A DNA stretch of 45,139 bases from Elysia marginata (Eukaryota > Mollusca > Gastropoda > Plakobranchidae). Of the stretch, positions 1-10,734 are shown one piece after another; position 1 is the stretch's first letter, and the number at the start of each line of letters is the position of its first letter. The notes under the pieces are model-generated. The model was not told the origin of the DNA, made no database searches, and saw nothing but the letters and a program-made list of their open reading frames with translations. Location of the stretch: the NCBI GenBank assembly GCA_019649035.1, contig BMAT01008184.1, positions 152,290 to 197,428 on the forward strand, written 5' to 3'. The position numbers were made by a program, and so were the translations under genes.

Positions 1-76
1 ACGGTACTGTAGCCCAAAGCAGGCGGTATGCGGGAATGGCGGTAAAGCAGTGGGCGGTATGACGAGGTTTCACTGT
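1..76. mobile_element. Right end of a pogo/Tigger-like TIR element, cut by the window edge
   Basis: The segment ends GAGGTTTCACTGTA. Its reverse complement TACAGTGAAACCTC matches the terminal style TACAGTGGAAACCTC of the element at 17186-19825. The other end is outside the window. Confidence 0.35.
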
Positions 77-1281
77 ATATCCATTTTAAGCACAACAAAG
101 TATTGCATTAGTAATAATCGACATAAAAAAGCAGTAACCTCTTCTTAACACAAACAGGTTTAAACAGTCCCTGAAAATCTAAATTATACTACTCAATGCT
201 AGGCCGAAATTTGGTCTAAAACTAAGTCAGTGATACATGTAGCTGGTATTGAGCCGTGCTATAGGTCCCCGAACGATGGTATTGCCTACAACTCCAGGAA
301 CTGTGTACACATAGGTGGACATACAGGTTAGGCTTTTACATACATAGGGAGATGACCGGTAGCGTTGAATCCTTGCATTTTACCTTTTTTTATTTTGTGC
401 ATGTTATTTGTTCATCAGGATTGTGCTGGTATAGGTAATTACATGTAGCTTGTCGACAGTAATTTTATCATTAGTTCACAGTTTCATTACCTTCATAGAT
501 TTATTAATCAAGTTACTACAGTACAGTCCGGACATTTTGAACCCCATCAGAACAAAGTTTAATTATTAATTATTCACATTTTGACTTACCAGTATAACTT
601 ATAAATCAATCTGTCACAGCATTTGAGTTACAAAATAAGCTTTGTGAAAACAAAATATATTTTACGCTAAGTTTTACTTAAATATTGCTCTGTTCTGAAC
701 TCTTTTTCTCACTCTACCTGTCTCTCAAAGGTTATCAGAAAAGTATATTTTGAAAATTTTTTATACATAGGTGTTTTTGAGACCAAAAATGATAAACTTT
801 GTTCAGGATTTTAGTACTGCAAGGCATTAATCTTCAAATAAGAAACTTTGTTCAGGGTTTTATAAAGGAGCACAAATCTGTATATAAGAAACATTGTCTT
901 CTTTTTGCTTTATTGCCCCTGAGAACTTTTTGTAAATGAAGGTAATAAAACCTTTCTAAAATATTAAACCTTGCACATCTAAAGCTGTGTAGTGCATGGT
1001 GCTTTTGAGACACTAATAATTTACTCAATTACTTTCACTCTATAGGTCAACGGTGCAGGCACTGGGTAATCTAGGCAATCTATTTAATTGACAGTTTATA
1101 AAAGTGAAATTCAGAAAAATCATTAAATATACAATATCAGTCACAATCATTCTTAAGTACCTAGCTTGAATTGCTTTATTCAACTTGAGCATTTCAAGTT
1201 AATCAATATATCTCAGAAGAAAACTGCTTGTAGTTGCACTATCTCGTCTGGCCAACCATAGGCGGCTTGAGTAGATCTACG
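77..1281. other. Non-coding stretch upstream of the MADF-BESS gene
   Basis: AT-rich sequence without a convincing ORF or RNA gene. It presumably includes the promoter and 5' UTR of the MADF-BESS gene. I see no clear TATA box or initiator. Confidence 0.4.
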
Positions 1282-1435
1282 ATGGTGTCTCACTTCCCAA
1301 CGGATAAGGAAGAGGCCCTTATCGATGCTGTTCAGTGCAGTCCGACTCTTTATGACAAATCTGATAAGGACTACTGCAACAGACAGGCTGTACAACGACT
1401 TTGGAATGAAATTGCTGATGAATTGGAATGTGAAG
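1282..1435 (+). CDS. MADF-BESS gene, coding exon 1
   Basis: Codes residues 1-51 plus the first base of codon 52. It carries the N-terminal half of the MADF domain (helix 1 and the LWNEIADEL helix). It ends at a GTAAGG donor at 1436. Confidence 0.85.
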
Positions 1436-2605
1436 GTAAGGGTAAAACCATCTGCATATGTTGTTACAAATTATACTGTAAAGTGTTAGAAATATATATT
1501 AATTATAAAATAAATAAAGTATATTGAAGTTTAATGTTGGTGACAAAAATGAAAGCCAGTATTTTCTTATGAATTCATTATATTTCATCCAGCTTTACTG
1601 GCTATTAAATTCAGATGGGTTAGTTGCATGAATAAATTTGTAAAGGCTTTTACATTTTTGTTGATTAAGTCACCTGAGATTGCAACTCTAAGAAAAATGT
1701 CTGTCCTTAGGTATAGTTTGTGTAATTCTCAGTTAATTTTATTATCATGTTTCTACATTTTGATGTCTATCTCTGCTGATGGATATAGAGTCTTGAGTCT
1801 AATATTTGATATCGAAGTATTTTAACTCATTCTGAATTGAGCAACAAAGAGGAGACTTCCTCTTATTAAAAGATGAAAACCTGAATTAGAGAGACAGACA
1901 TTTAGTGCAACTGAAAAAAAATTTATTGTTTTCATTTGCTTCCTGGTATGGAACCTTTGCATTCTTAAATGAGTTTACAACTTATTGTCCTTTTCAGCTG
2001 CTTTATGCAAGTCCAAATGGCAGTCTCTTAGAGACTACTTCATTAAAAAAAAGAGGGAGTATGAGAGGAGTAAGGGACAAAGTAATAAACGACCATGGCA
2101 TCTGTATCAAAGAATGTCTTTCATATTGCCTTATGCAGTACATAGGCCTGCTAACATGAAGCTAGACTTGCACTCAAGCCCCGAGGACAGTGGAGAAGAG
2201 GAAGCATCAGAAGCATCTCAGTCAATGACGTTCAAAAACAGCCCAGAATCTGTTCACAGTGCAGGTGTGGGTGCAGAGCTGCACGACAATGATCCGATTG
2301 ATAGTTTTGAAGTGGTCAAGAATCACCGTGGAAAGAAACGCAAAATTGAAAGAGGGTCTCCAAATCCAGACTCAAAATTTTCCAAATTTAGCATGCAACC
2401 TGACAATGATCACGAACTGTTTTTCAGATCCCTAATACCAACAGTTTCGCAGCTTGATGAAATAAACACCATGTATTTCAGGTCAGAAGTTCAACAGCTT
2501 GCAGCCAAATACCTGAGACAGCAGCGAGGTATTGCTTCAAATGAATCCACTCCCTCAGTTTCACAATCCGACTGTAATGAAAAGTTTTATACAACACTAA
2601 ACTGA
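1282..2605 (+). CDS. MADF-BESS domain nuclear protein, two coding exons, complete
   Basis: Spliced CDS join(1282..1435, 1998..2605), 253 residues. The donor GAAG|GTAAGG and acceptor TTTTCAG|CTGC give a phase-1 intron of 562 bp that restores one open frame. Residues about 8-100 form a MADF (Myb/SANT-like) domain: EEALIDAVQCSPTLYD, the tryptophan in LWNEIADEL, then KWQSLRDYF and a basic stretch. A Ser/Glu-rich linker follows, then a nuclear-localisation-like GKKRKIER at about 163-170. Residues about 190-225 look like a BESS motif (FFRSLIPTVSQLDEI, then MYFRSEVQQLA). MADF-BESS proteins bind DNA through MADF and interact with proteins through BESS (family knowledge). The start was chosen because it is the first ATG after an in-frame TAG at 1231 and it directly precedes the domain. 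An upstream non-coding exon cannot be excluded. No ortholog can be named by eye. Confidence 0.85.
1998..2605 (+). CDS. MADF-BESS gene, coding exon 2 (last)
   Basis: Begins after the acceptor CAG at 1995-1997 with the last two bases of codon 52 and ends at TGA. It holds the second half of MADF, the acidic/Ser linker, the basic nuclear-localisation-like segment and the C-terminal BESS motif. Confidence 0.85.
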
Positions 2606-2654
2606 AACTTTGTCCCTCTGAGATTCAACAAGATCTACTTATATCATTCACAAT

Positions 2655-2930
2655 ATAGACGTCTTGGACACTCAGCTTTCAGACCGAGGGTCCAGCTTTC
2701 AAACCCTCGGTTCCGCAGTTCAATGTAAAGTCCTTGAGAAAGGCTATACACACGTTTCTTCACCGCACCCAGATGTTAAAATGAGTAACCGGCTGTGGAC
2801 AGTGAAAATCTTGTCAGTATGCTAGACTGATCTTTTAATTCTGCTCCTCCAAGTTCAGGAGGTAATGGCCAGTTGGGGCACACATGAAAGTGCTTAGAAT
2901 ATTTGTAGATTAAAAGCTAAATAAAGACAC
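2655..2930 (+). mobile_element. Diverged tRNA-derived SINE (copy A) in the MADF-BESS 3' UTR
   Basis: It shares an ordered set of blocks with the copies at 3295 and 6655: a 'CTTGAGAAAGGCT' block, 'GTCAGTATGCTAGA', 'TGCTCCTC', 'GGAGGTAATGG', and a tail 'AGTGCTTAGAATATTTG' plus 'GATTAAAAGCTA'. The tRNA-like head is poorly preserved here. The 3' tail merges into the AATAAA at 2920. Confidence 0.5.
2920..2925 (+). terminator. Candidate poly(A) signal AATAAA of the MADF-BESS gene
   Basis: This AATAAA lies 315 bp after the stop codon. A T-rich stretch at 2931-2955 follows it. It falls in the 3' end of a SINE copy (2655-2930), so the signal may be supplied by the repeat. Confidence 0.5.
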
Positions 2931-3294
2931 TCTTTATTCTTTATAAGATTTTGTGTTTGCAAGATCATGGTCTAGACCTTTTAGGGTCGGCAGTGATTTT
3001 GGCCAAACTTATGACAGCTCTTAGTCATAATCACTCTTTAACTTTTTAAGGTGATACTTAAAATTCATGATGCTTGTTGATTATAATATCTCCCAAAATG
3101 TATAAATATTTCTTATTTCTTTTTAAACTTCTGTCATGCTGTATAATTTTCTATGTAGACTTGCTCTTTGTGAATTATCAGATGACTCTTTGCTATTAAG
3201 CTGCATTCCTGCATTTTGCTGGCTCTTAACCCTGCTTTTGAAGTTGTGCCATGGGTTTTGAGATCTAGCAGAAAAGTTTGATTTCAACTGATTT

Positions 3295-3592
3295 TTAGTT
3301 GTCTAGTGGTAGGTACCCAACATGTGGACCAGCAGTTCCTGAGTTTGAGTCCTGGTCTGGCAGGTGGGTCCCTTGAAAAGACTCTTTAAACACATTATTT
3401 TTGCCTCAAGTCAATCTGGTGTTGACCTGGCAGATAGAGAATTATAAGAGATCTAAGTCAGTGTGCTAAAATGAAATGCTGTTTCTATTACTGCTCCTCT
3501 TTTGGTACATTGGTTTGCTCCTGTGAAGGTGTATTCGTTGGAAACCTGTGTGGAGTGCTTAAGTGGATTTATGGCTATATAAAACACCCATC
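3295..3592 (+). mobile_element. tRNA-derived SINE (copy B)
   Basis: The head resembles a tRNA: an A-box-like TCTAGTGGTAGG at about 3302 and a B-box-like GAGTTTGAGTCC at 3341-3352. A body and tail follow that are shared with the copies at 2655 and 6655 (CAGTGTGCTA, TGCTCCT, GAGTGCTTAAGTGGATTTA, GCTATATAAAA). Confidence 0.55.
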
Positions 3593-4197
3593 AATTGCAT
3601 TTATTATAAGAAATTAAATCTGTTTAACATTTTTGTATTACACTAGTATAATGCAGGCAGTTTTGCGAGTTTAAGTAAGGCACATGAGAAAGACTGAGCT
3701 GTTAAAAGTTTTTTTGACTTCTTTTCTTTTTCTCCCCATACATTGTATCAATTTTCTAAATAGAATTGCCCTTTTCTTTTCAAAGGTTCATCTTCTCCGT
3801 CTGAATTAATCTTTGTCTTTCCCCCACCCAGGCCTAGATTTCCGCATTCTTTCTGTCGTGTAGGCTACTTTACTACTTTCCATCCTAGTCTCACCTTTAA
3901 ACCCATCTCATCCTTTATTTGAATGCCCCTTCACTTATTATCAGTCTGGACTGATTACTGCATTGCCTATCTCGTTGACTAACTGAGTGAGGCAACATGC
4001 TTGGCTGGCTGCGCATAATATTCAGGCAAGGCAGGGTAAATGTCTGCCTTAGCACAGGCATGCCTCACTCTGACAACATGAGGCAGGCAGTCCCACCTCT
4101 ATACCCCTCTGTCTCACATTTTATTTCTATGCCCCACCGCTTACACTAAGTATCCACCATAAACTACTTTCTCTCATTTTGATTTTCACTCTTGTTA

Positions 4198-4629
4198 AGA
4201 GTCAAGTCCATATAATCCAAACCTGAATGTATGGAATATTTCCTTAAATTGAATTACATTAGTCGCTACCAGTGTTAATAAATAAGATGTTGTAAACTTT
4301 ATTGGAAGAATCAGAATTTTTAAGGTAGATTTGTTTGTCTTTATTCCACAATTTAAATTAGAATAAGTCCAAAATATTTCCTCACCAAAATTTGATAATC
4401 GCATGGTTTTGTTCAATGTTTGGAAATCTAGAAAAAAGCATCGTTCAAAATACAAATACCTTGTTATGTGAAGAATGCAACATCCAACTCATTTGCACTG
4501 TTTGGGAGATATACGTTCAGATTACTTATTCCATCCTTGTTTTGCAATGTATATTGTTAGTTTTACTTTTGGATAGGTTAAATTCAAATTTTTTTTCCAT
4601 GGGCTTTGAAATATCCAAACTTGACTGTA
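4198..4629. mobile_element. TIR element (MITE), family with AGTCAAGTCC ends, copy 1
   Basis: The left end AGTCAAGTCCATATAATCC and right end GGATA...CCAAACTTGACTGTA are inverted and related. A second copy with the same ends is at 11494-11682, and internal sequence recurs at 27325-27520. The TACAG-type terminus suggests a pogo-like (TA-targeting) non-autonomous element. It contains no real gene. Confidence 0.55.
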
Positions 4630-6654
4630 TGAATTCGATGATCAATTGTTTGAAATAGAATCTGTAATAACAGGAAGGTGCATGCCATTGTTTTCATGAT
4701 TTTATTGAATTTAGTTAAACATGACAAAACCTTTATAATGTCAATGAACTCCAAGCATTGTTTCTTCCATATGTGAAATTTAGCAATGCATTTGAGATTT
4801 GCTGCAGTTGTAAAGTGTAAAAACAGACTAATTGCAGTATAAAAAATTTGAAGTTCAGGGTAACTAGGTTAATTAGTGGGTAGACCAGCTGGAGATTGTT
4901 TTTCCGATACTTGGTATGAAAATTACAATCATTTGAAGTTAAAGGTCATGGATATGGCATATAATATATTTCAAATTGTTGCTTGTGGTAACACTTTATA
5001 CAAAGAACAACCTTAAAGAATTTTTTTTTTTTAAAAAGGCATCTGAAAGTGCCGGTAAACTGCTTTCCCAACATAATAATTGTAGTTAGGATTTATAAAT
5101 GAAAATTAAATTAAAGTCAGATTGGATTGAGAAATAATACAAATCAAACCACTAAAGCAACTAAAATAAATATGGATGTACAGGAAAACCACCTTTCAAT
5201 TAGATCTAACATTTTTTTAAACATTTTTCAGAGAACATTGTATCTAGCATTGTATTAACACAATGAATAGTTGTACGCTATTAACTCTACTTAATTTGAT
5301 TTTAATTTAACGTGGTTCTGTTTTTTAAGTCCCATGGAACAACTATATGCACAAAATTCGAACTTTCATCATCTAAAATCAATATTATTGGTTATGTTCC
5401 TTGGAGATTAAGTGAGGCACAGTCAACTGTTTGATTATTCTTTACTGTGTTATACTTGCTACAGGCAAGGATATTTTAAGGAAATGGTGATGAATAAGGC
5501 ACAAGTTGCTCAGACTAGTTCGGAGCTAGAACCCTTTAAACAAAAAACTTTGCTATATAATAGCCATTTCTATTTGCTTAAAAATGAATATTTTCAGCAC
5601 GTATGAAAGCTAGAGTTGATAATTTTTCATGCAACATCTGAAAGGGTTTGAACAAGACTAAGAAAATTTTAATTATTCAGTATGTAAAAAATTAGACTTG
5701 TGGCCTGATTTGCTATGGTTGCCTCACATGTAAAAGATAAGATACGATTCCTTTATTCATTCTATTAAGAAATTTGCTTTTGGACAGTTTTCATATTAAA
5801 CATTCTACAATGTTCATACATACATTTATTATATAACACATTCTGTAGTGTTTATATACACAACAGGTATATATTTTTGTGAATTATATTAAACATTGTA
5901 CAATAAAAGCTGATATGATTTGTATCACGGTAAAAAAATATTGATTTGGACAGTCAAGAGCTAAACTTCCTTGAATTAGCATGCAAATATAACAAACAAT
6001 GCAGATTTTAACCCTCTTGTAGCATGAAACGATTTATGCAATTCCAAATTTGGATAATTCATTCTTAAATTTACTAATTTAGTTCCTCAAGGGTTTGAAG
6101 AATCCGTGGTAAGTGTTGGATACTTTGCCTCATATTACAAAACTTTCTTTATTGTGTTATACATGTATATGTGTTTTTGCAAAACGTACATTTGTTGAAT
6201 AAATAGATCAAAGTTGTGAGTTCTCTGTCTCTTTTTTTTTTCTCATTTAATTATTTATACTTATAGTAAAGTTGCTGGTGTGAGTGTTTCCCTGATAATT
6301 TATCAACAAAAAATTTTAACAACTCTCCACAAAATTTTCACAATTTTATCAGGTTTTTTTTACCCTTGGTCCTTCAGAAAAGGCATTGTTCAAAATAGCA
6401 GCGCCTTTGAATATGAAAACTGAAACTGGTTGTGAGTAATGTAGCTTATTCCAACTGATTAAAAACATACACAGACCGTTATTGGTCTCTTTTTTGTGAG
6501 TTTTTTAAATCTTCAGAGTAATTTTAATTAATTGCTCAGAGGCATTTTGTCAAATTTACCCAAATAGTGATTTATTGCCTGAAATGAAAAATTTACTATA
6601 TGTAGGGTTTTTTTCGTCATTCTTTTTAGCACAAAATGCAGTAAGATGTAGGCC
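4630..6654. other. Non-coding AT-rich stretch
   Basis: No gene, RNA or clear repeat recognised. Only short spurious ORFs and homopolymer runs. Confidence 0.4.
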
Positions 6655-6952
6655 TTTGTGATGACTTGGTCTAATGGCAGATGATGGCTCTTGTCTGGGT
6701 TTGAGCTCTATTTCAACAGGATGGCGTTTAATCCTTGTGAAAGGCTCTTTAACCACACATTTTTGGGCATCTCAAAAGTGTTAATTAAGCACTTGACTGA
6801 AACATGTAAGAAAAAAAACTAAAATCTTGCCAGTATGCTGGAGTGAATGTATGATGCTCCTCTGTGAGACCAGATGGTAATTTGGTTGGTAACACTATGG
6901 AACTAATTTATAGTGCCTAGAGCATTTTAGTGGATTAGATGCTATTGGAAAA
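6655..6952 (+). mobile_element. tRNA-derived SINE (copy C)
   Basis: An A-box-like GGTCTAATGGCAG at about 6668 and a B-box-like GGGTTTGAGCTC at 6697-6708 are followed by the shared body: GTGAAAGGCTCTTTAA, CCAGTATGCTGGAGTGAA, ATGCTCCTCTGTGAGACC, and the tail TAGTGCCTAGAGCATTTT then TGGATTAGATGCTAT. Confidence 0.55.
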
Positions 6953-8535
6953 ATGGTCTTAACTTTACTTCAAAACTGAAACAAGAAAAAAGATACTATT
7001 ATACATCCATAGAAGCTAAGTGAACCAAATGGAAACAATATTTCATACATGTATCTGGATAAAGCCCCCACTTAGTTAGAAATGGACTTGTAAATGCAGG
7101 GTTTGCTTTGCTGTAATCAAATAAACTTAAGGCAACCTGGCTTAATGGTTTTATGCAAGACTTTTGGTACCTTTCGATGAATTTAGCTTAATACTGTATA
7201 CTTCAATTAGGTACTTTTTTATATAACCACATAGTTTTTGCATACTTTTGTAGTGCAGAAATTTGCATAGTTTTGTTTTTGGTGTAGATGGATTTTTTAA
7301 GTAAGGCAATTATAAGTTAGAAATGCTAATTTTTTTTTACAGGCCAGCATAAAACCTTTGTTTAATTTTAGCTGAATGTCATCATGAATTGTACAGTGGC
7401 CCATAATCTAAATTTAATGACAACACAAGTAAGGGAAACCAGTGTTAAGAAGAGTGATTATTAAGATCCCCATGTCTTGAAAGTTATGAGGCCTTCAATT
7501 AGTTCATTAAGCATCCAAAAACCTTGGGCTTACCAAAAGTTGCATTCAGTGAACCCAAATGGAGTCCTAACTCTCTCTCTCACGCTTCTGTTTGCCCCTT
7601 TTTCTAAATTTACTTTCATATAAAAAACTCATTTCGAAGAACTTGAAATAAAATTGAAGCTAAGGTGGTTCTTTACCAGCCTGTGATTCTAGTATGTAAG
7701 ACACATGTTATGTACTTTAACAGCAACACTATCACTGTATCAGTGAGAGTCGGCAAGAATTTATAATGTTATTTTAATGTTATGGAAAGGTAACATTTCC
7801 AAATCTTTGCAGCTTTACTCCAGATGCTTGTTTCATTTTGTTTTTTAAAATCATACCACTCAAGTGTAGAATTTTCTCATTTGTTCATTTCGGGCGACTT
7901 AAAACTGATCCAGGTCTCAATAAACTTTGGCTTAACCTTTTGAGTCCTTGGCCTCCTGAGTTTAAAACATGGTCATTGGGTTGTCTTAGTAACTTACGGT
8001 ACCATGAAAATCATCAAAACTTGCTAGTACTTCAGCAACTGAAAAAAGCTGTTTACATGGACGTTTAGTCCTCTCAGGTCCGGGTTCGGGTTGACTCTTG
8101 TTTCATTGTAAATTTTGTTCAAATTATAAAAGAAAAATACTCTATTCAACAAAACATAGGTTCAGGCATGCTTTAGCAGTGTTACAGGCTCAAAAGATTA
8201 AACAAACTTTGTAAAAGTTTTTGAGAGGTGTGTGGAATTGAAGGTCCACTGTAACCAAAAAAAACAACACATGGTGCCTGACAGCTTGTATAATTAAAAA
8301 TGATCAACCAAACTAATGCCAATCTCTCCTTATTCGAAAATTTGACTGAGGCTTTCTCACAATGCTTATCACACCATTTGATTCATTTTTTAACCATTTT
8401 AAAGGAAAATGCAGGTGGAACTGCCACATGGAATTGATTTGATTTTTGAAGTAAAAGTTCTCTTTAATTTAAAGATGTTGATAATTTAATCTGATTCTGC
8501 TTAAATGAGTTTTAGTGAACTCTAGTAAGTTGATT
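6953..8535. other. Non-coding AT-rich stretch
   Basis: No gene or RNA recognised. A 76-codon open frame at 7838-8068 has no domain-like sequence and no exon signals. Confidence 0.35.
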
Positions 8536-8820
8536 TTAACCTCTTGACTGCACTGTGGACGTACCAGATGGGTCTGGATATTGCAAAGCTATATGCGTTG
8601 TGGACGTACTAGGTACGTCTTTTATATAGCTCTGTTTGCTTCGTTCCTCTGACATTAGACGTTGAAACTTTTTATGCCTCTGTGTTGTTTCAGAGCATGT
8701 TAGAAGACTTTGGGCCTTATCTAATGTCTGTGAGAGCTAAATTTATCACTAGATAGCCTTGTGAGTCTGATTGAGTATACTGTTGGCTGTGTCTTAGCAC
8801 ACAGTGTGGAAAGAGGTTAG
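8536..8820. mobile_element. TTAA-flanked MITE, piggyBac-like
   Basis: The left end is TTAACCTCTTGACTGCACTG. The right end, reverse-complemented, reads CTAACCTCTTTCCACACTG, so the ends are inverted copies and the right TTAA has decayed to TTAG. Near the left end the motif GTGGACGTAC occurs twice, 43 bp apart. piggyBac-type elements target TTAA (family knowledge). There is no transposase, so it is non-autonomous. Confidence 0.45.
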
Positions 8821-9080
8821 CAGCAAACAGGTTGAGGGGACATAACTAATAGCATCGACTTAGGTGAAAAATTGAGTAATTTGGAAGACCTTACACATGT
8901 GCACATTACAATTGTCCCCATGTGACACACACACAAAAAAAGAGTCCTGAAGTAACTGAAAATCGACTTAGGAAACTTAAGCTCCAGAAAAGTTGACAAT
9001 AGATAAAATAAACTGGCTGAGTTCAATTAGTAAGCCAAAGAAATTAAACGATGGTCAATAATGAGCTGATGGGAGTGAAA

Positions 9081-9454
9081 GACTGACTTACAGCTTCTGC
9101 TGTGCGCAGCAAAGCAAAGACTAACTTACAGCTTCTGCTGTTCGCAGCAAAGCAAAGACTAACTTACAGCTTCTGCTGTGCGCAGCAAAGCAAAGACTAA
9201 CTTACAGCTTCTACTGTGCGCAGCAAAGCAAAGACCAACTTACAGCTTCTGCTGTGCGCAGCAAAGCAAAGACTAACTTTCAGCTTCTGCTGTGTGCAGC
9301 AAAGCAAAGACTAACTTACAGCTTCTGCTGTGCATAGCAAAGCAAAGACTTACTTACAGCTTCTGCTGTGTGCAGCAAGGCAGAGACTGACTTACAGCTT
9401 CTGCGATGTGCAGCAAAGCAAAGACTAACTTTCAGCTTATGTTGTACGCAGCAA
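9081..9454. repeat. Minisatellite, 38-bp unit, about 9.8 copies
   Basis: Units start at 9081, 9119, 9157, 9195, 9233, 9271, 9309, 9347, 9385 and 9423 (last one partial and diverged). The unit opens GACTAACTTACAGCTTCTGC and closes TGTGCGCAGCAAAGCAAA. Each unit contains GCTTCTGCTG and CAGCAAAGC, which can pair as a short hairpin around TGCG. The array ends about 0.7 kb before the first detected Ro60-like exon. Confidence 0.9.
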
Positions 9455-10161
9455 TCTTACAAAAATAGTCTATTTGCGATGCTTGTTCACTCATGGAAAT
9501 GGACATTTTTTTTATTGAAGGTGTACCACACAAGTAAAATTTCTTTTTGTATAAGCTGAATTAGGTAGGCCTGTACAACTATAAAAATGTCAAAGTGGAT
9601 AGCAGATGACAATGCACATTATGCTGCTCATTTATTCGAAAATCTTTAAATACTGCTAGCTTATTTTTATCTCTCTTTTTTATCTAAAAAGATTGTTTAC
9701 ATTTTTCACTAATTTCCGATGCAACCATTCCTTTTGAATGTATTTCTGTACTTTGTAACTCTGAAACAAATAAGAATTATTTGTACAAATGCTACAAATT
9801 GGTGTATAATGCTCAATGAGTTTCTCAGTCTGTGGCGGCCTAATGTTAGCTTACATTACAGATGATACACAATTGGTGTGCATATTGAAAATTTGTATTG
9901 TTTTCATTCAAGAAACCATTGGACTTACTGCATGGGTATGTCTGAAAATCTGAACAAAAAGGTTTTTAGGGGTGGAAGGGTAGTAATGTCATAAGTTTTT
10001 CAGGAAGAGATGGGCTCAATTGTGGCATCCTTTATCAACAATTTATCCAAAGAAAGATAATTCTAATATGTAATGCAATAATTTTTGTATGGCTGGAGGT
10101 ATTGTTAGGAGCATGACGACTGTTAAACTTTTTAATGTGTTTTTTTTTCTCTTCAACCTAG
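9455..10161. other. 5' flank of the Ro60-like gene
   Basis: Non-coding. It ends in a long T/C-rich tract and CCTAG at 10157-10161, a good 3' splice site, so the first mapped exon is probably preceded by an unmapped non-coding exon. Confidence 0.4.
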
Positions 10162-10177
10162 AAATAGTGTACAATTG

Positions 10178-10219
10178 ATGGTTCCATTTTTCCAAGATGA
10201 CAGAGGTCTCTCCGAGTAA
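10178..10219 (+). promoter_or_regulatory. Overlapping upstream ORF before the Ro60-like start
   Basis: If the exon starts at 10162, its 5' UTR has an ATG at 10178 (T at -3, G at +4) opening a 13-codon frame that ends at TAA 10217-10219. It passes over the main ATG in another frame, so it could lower translation of the main ORF. This depends on the inferred exon start. Confidence 0.4.
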
Positions 10220-10734
10220 CCTAGACCTTCTGGCACGCTTGGTGTGCACAGGATCGGAGAACGGTTGCTACAATGCTCTAGAGAAACCAGATGTCTCTGA
10301 AGAAAAAACCCCATGTCTGGCCTCCTTTGTCACAAAAGAGTCAGGTCTGGTGGCCGTGCGTAGACTCAGGCGTGTCTTCAACCACAGAAGTTTTATCTCA
10401 AAAGAACCACTTCTGTATTGCCTGGCCAGGATAATCCGAGGTACTCTTGTCAAGGACAGTCACAAAGAGGACGAGGTTCGTGAAGATGCTTACACCCTGG
10501 CTCAAGACATTTGTGAAACAGCTGATGATCTCTTCACCTTTGTTGACCTGCACAAAAAAGTTGCTGAACCCCATAAGGGCTGGGGCAGAGGCATGAGGAA
10601 TTTGGTTCACCGCTGGTATGAATCAAAGAGCCCTCAAGCACTGGCAAATCATGTGACCAGGGTTAAGTCTGGCCGAGGCTGGACCCATCGTGATGTAATA
10701 CGCCAGTGTCATATACTTCCAGGCAAATCTAAAG
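10197..10734 (+). CDS. RO60: Ro60-like, coding exon 1
   Basis: Codes residues 1-179 plus one base. The ATG has A at -3, and an in-frame TGA lies at 10176-10178, so the start must be in this exon. The exon itself probably begins at 10162. It carries the first TROVE repeats and the WGRGMR core. Donor AAAG|GTATAA. Most of human Ro60's N-terminal extension before the CxGSExGxY motif is missing. Confidence 0.9.

Noticed and set aside
9081-9454. Regular 38-bp repeats resembling a CRISPR array
   Set aside because: The units are directly adjacent without unique spacers, in a eukaryotic genome; this is a minisatellite.
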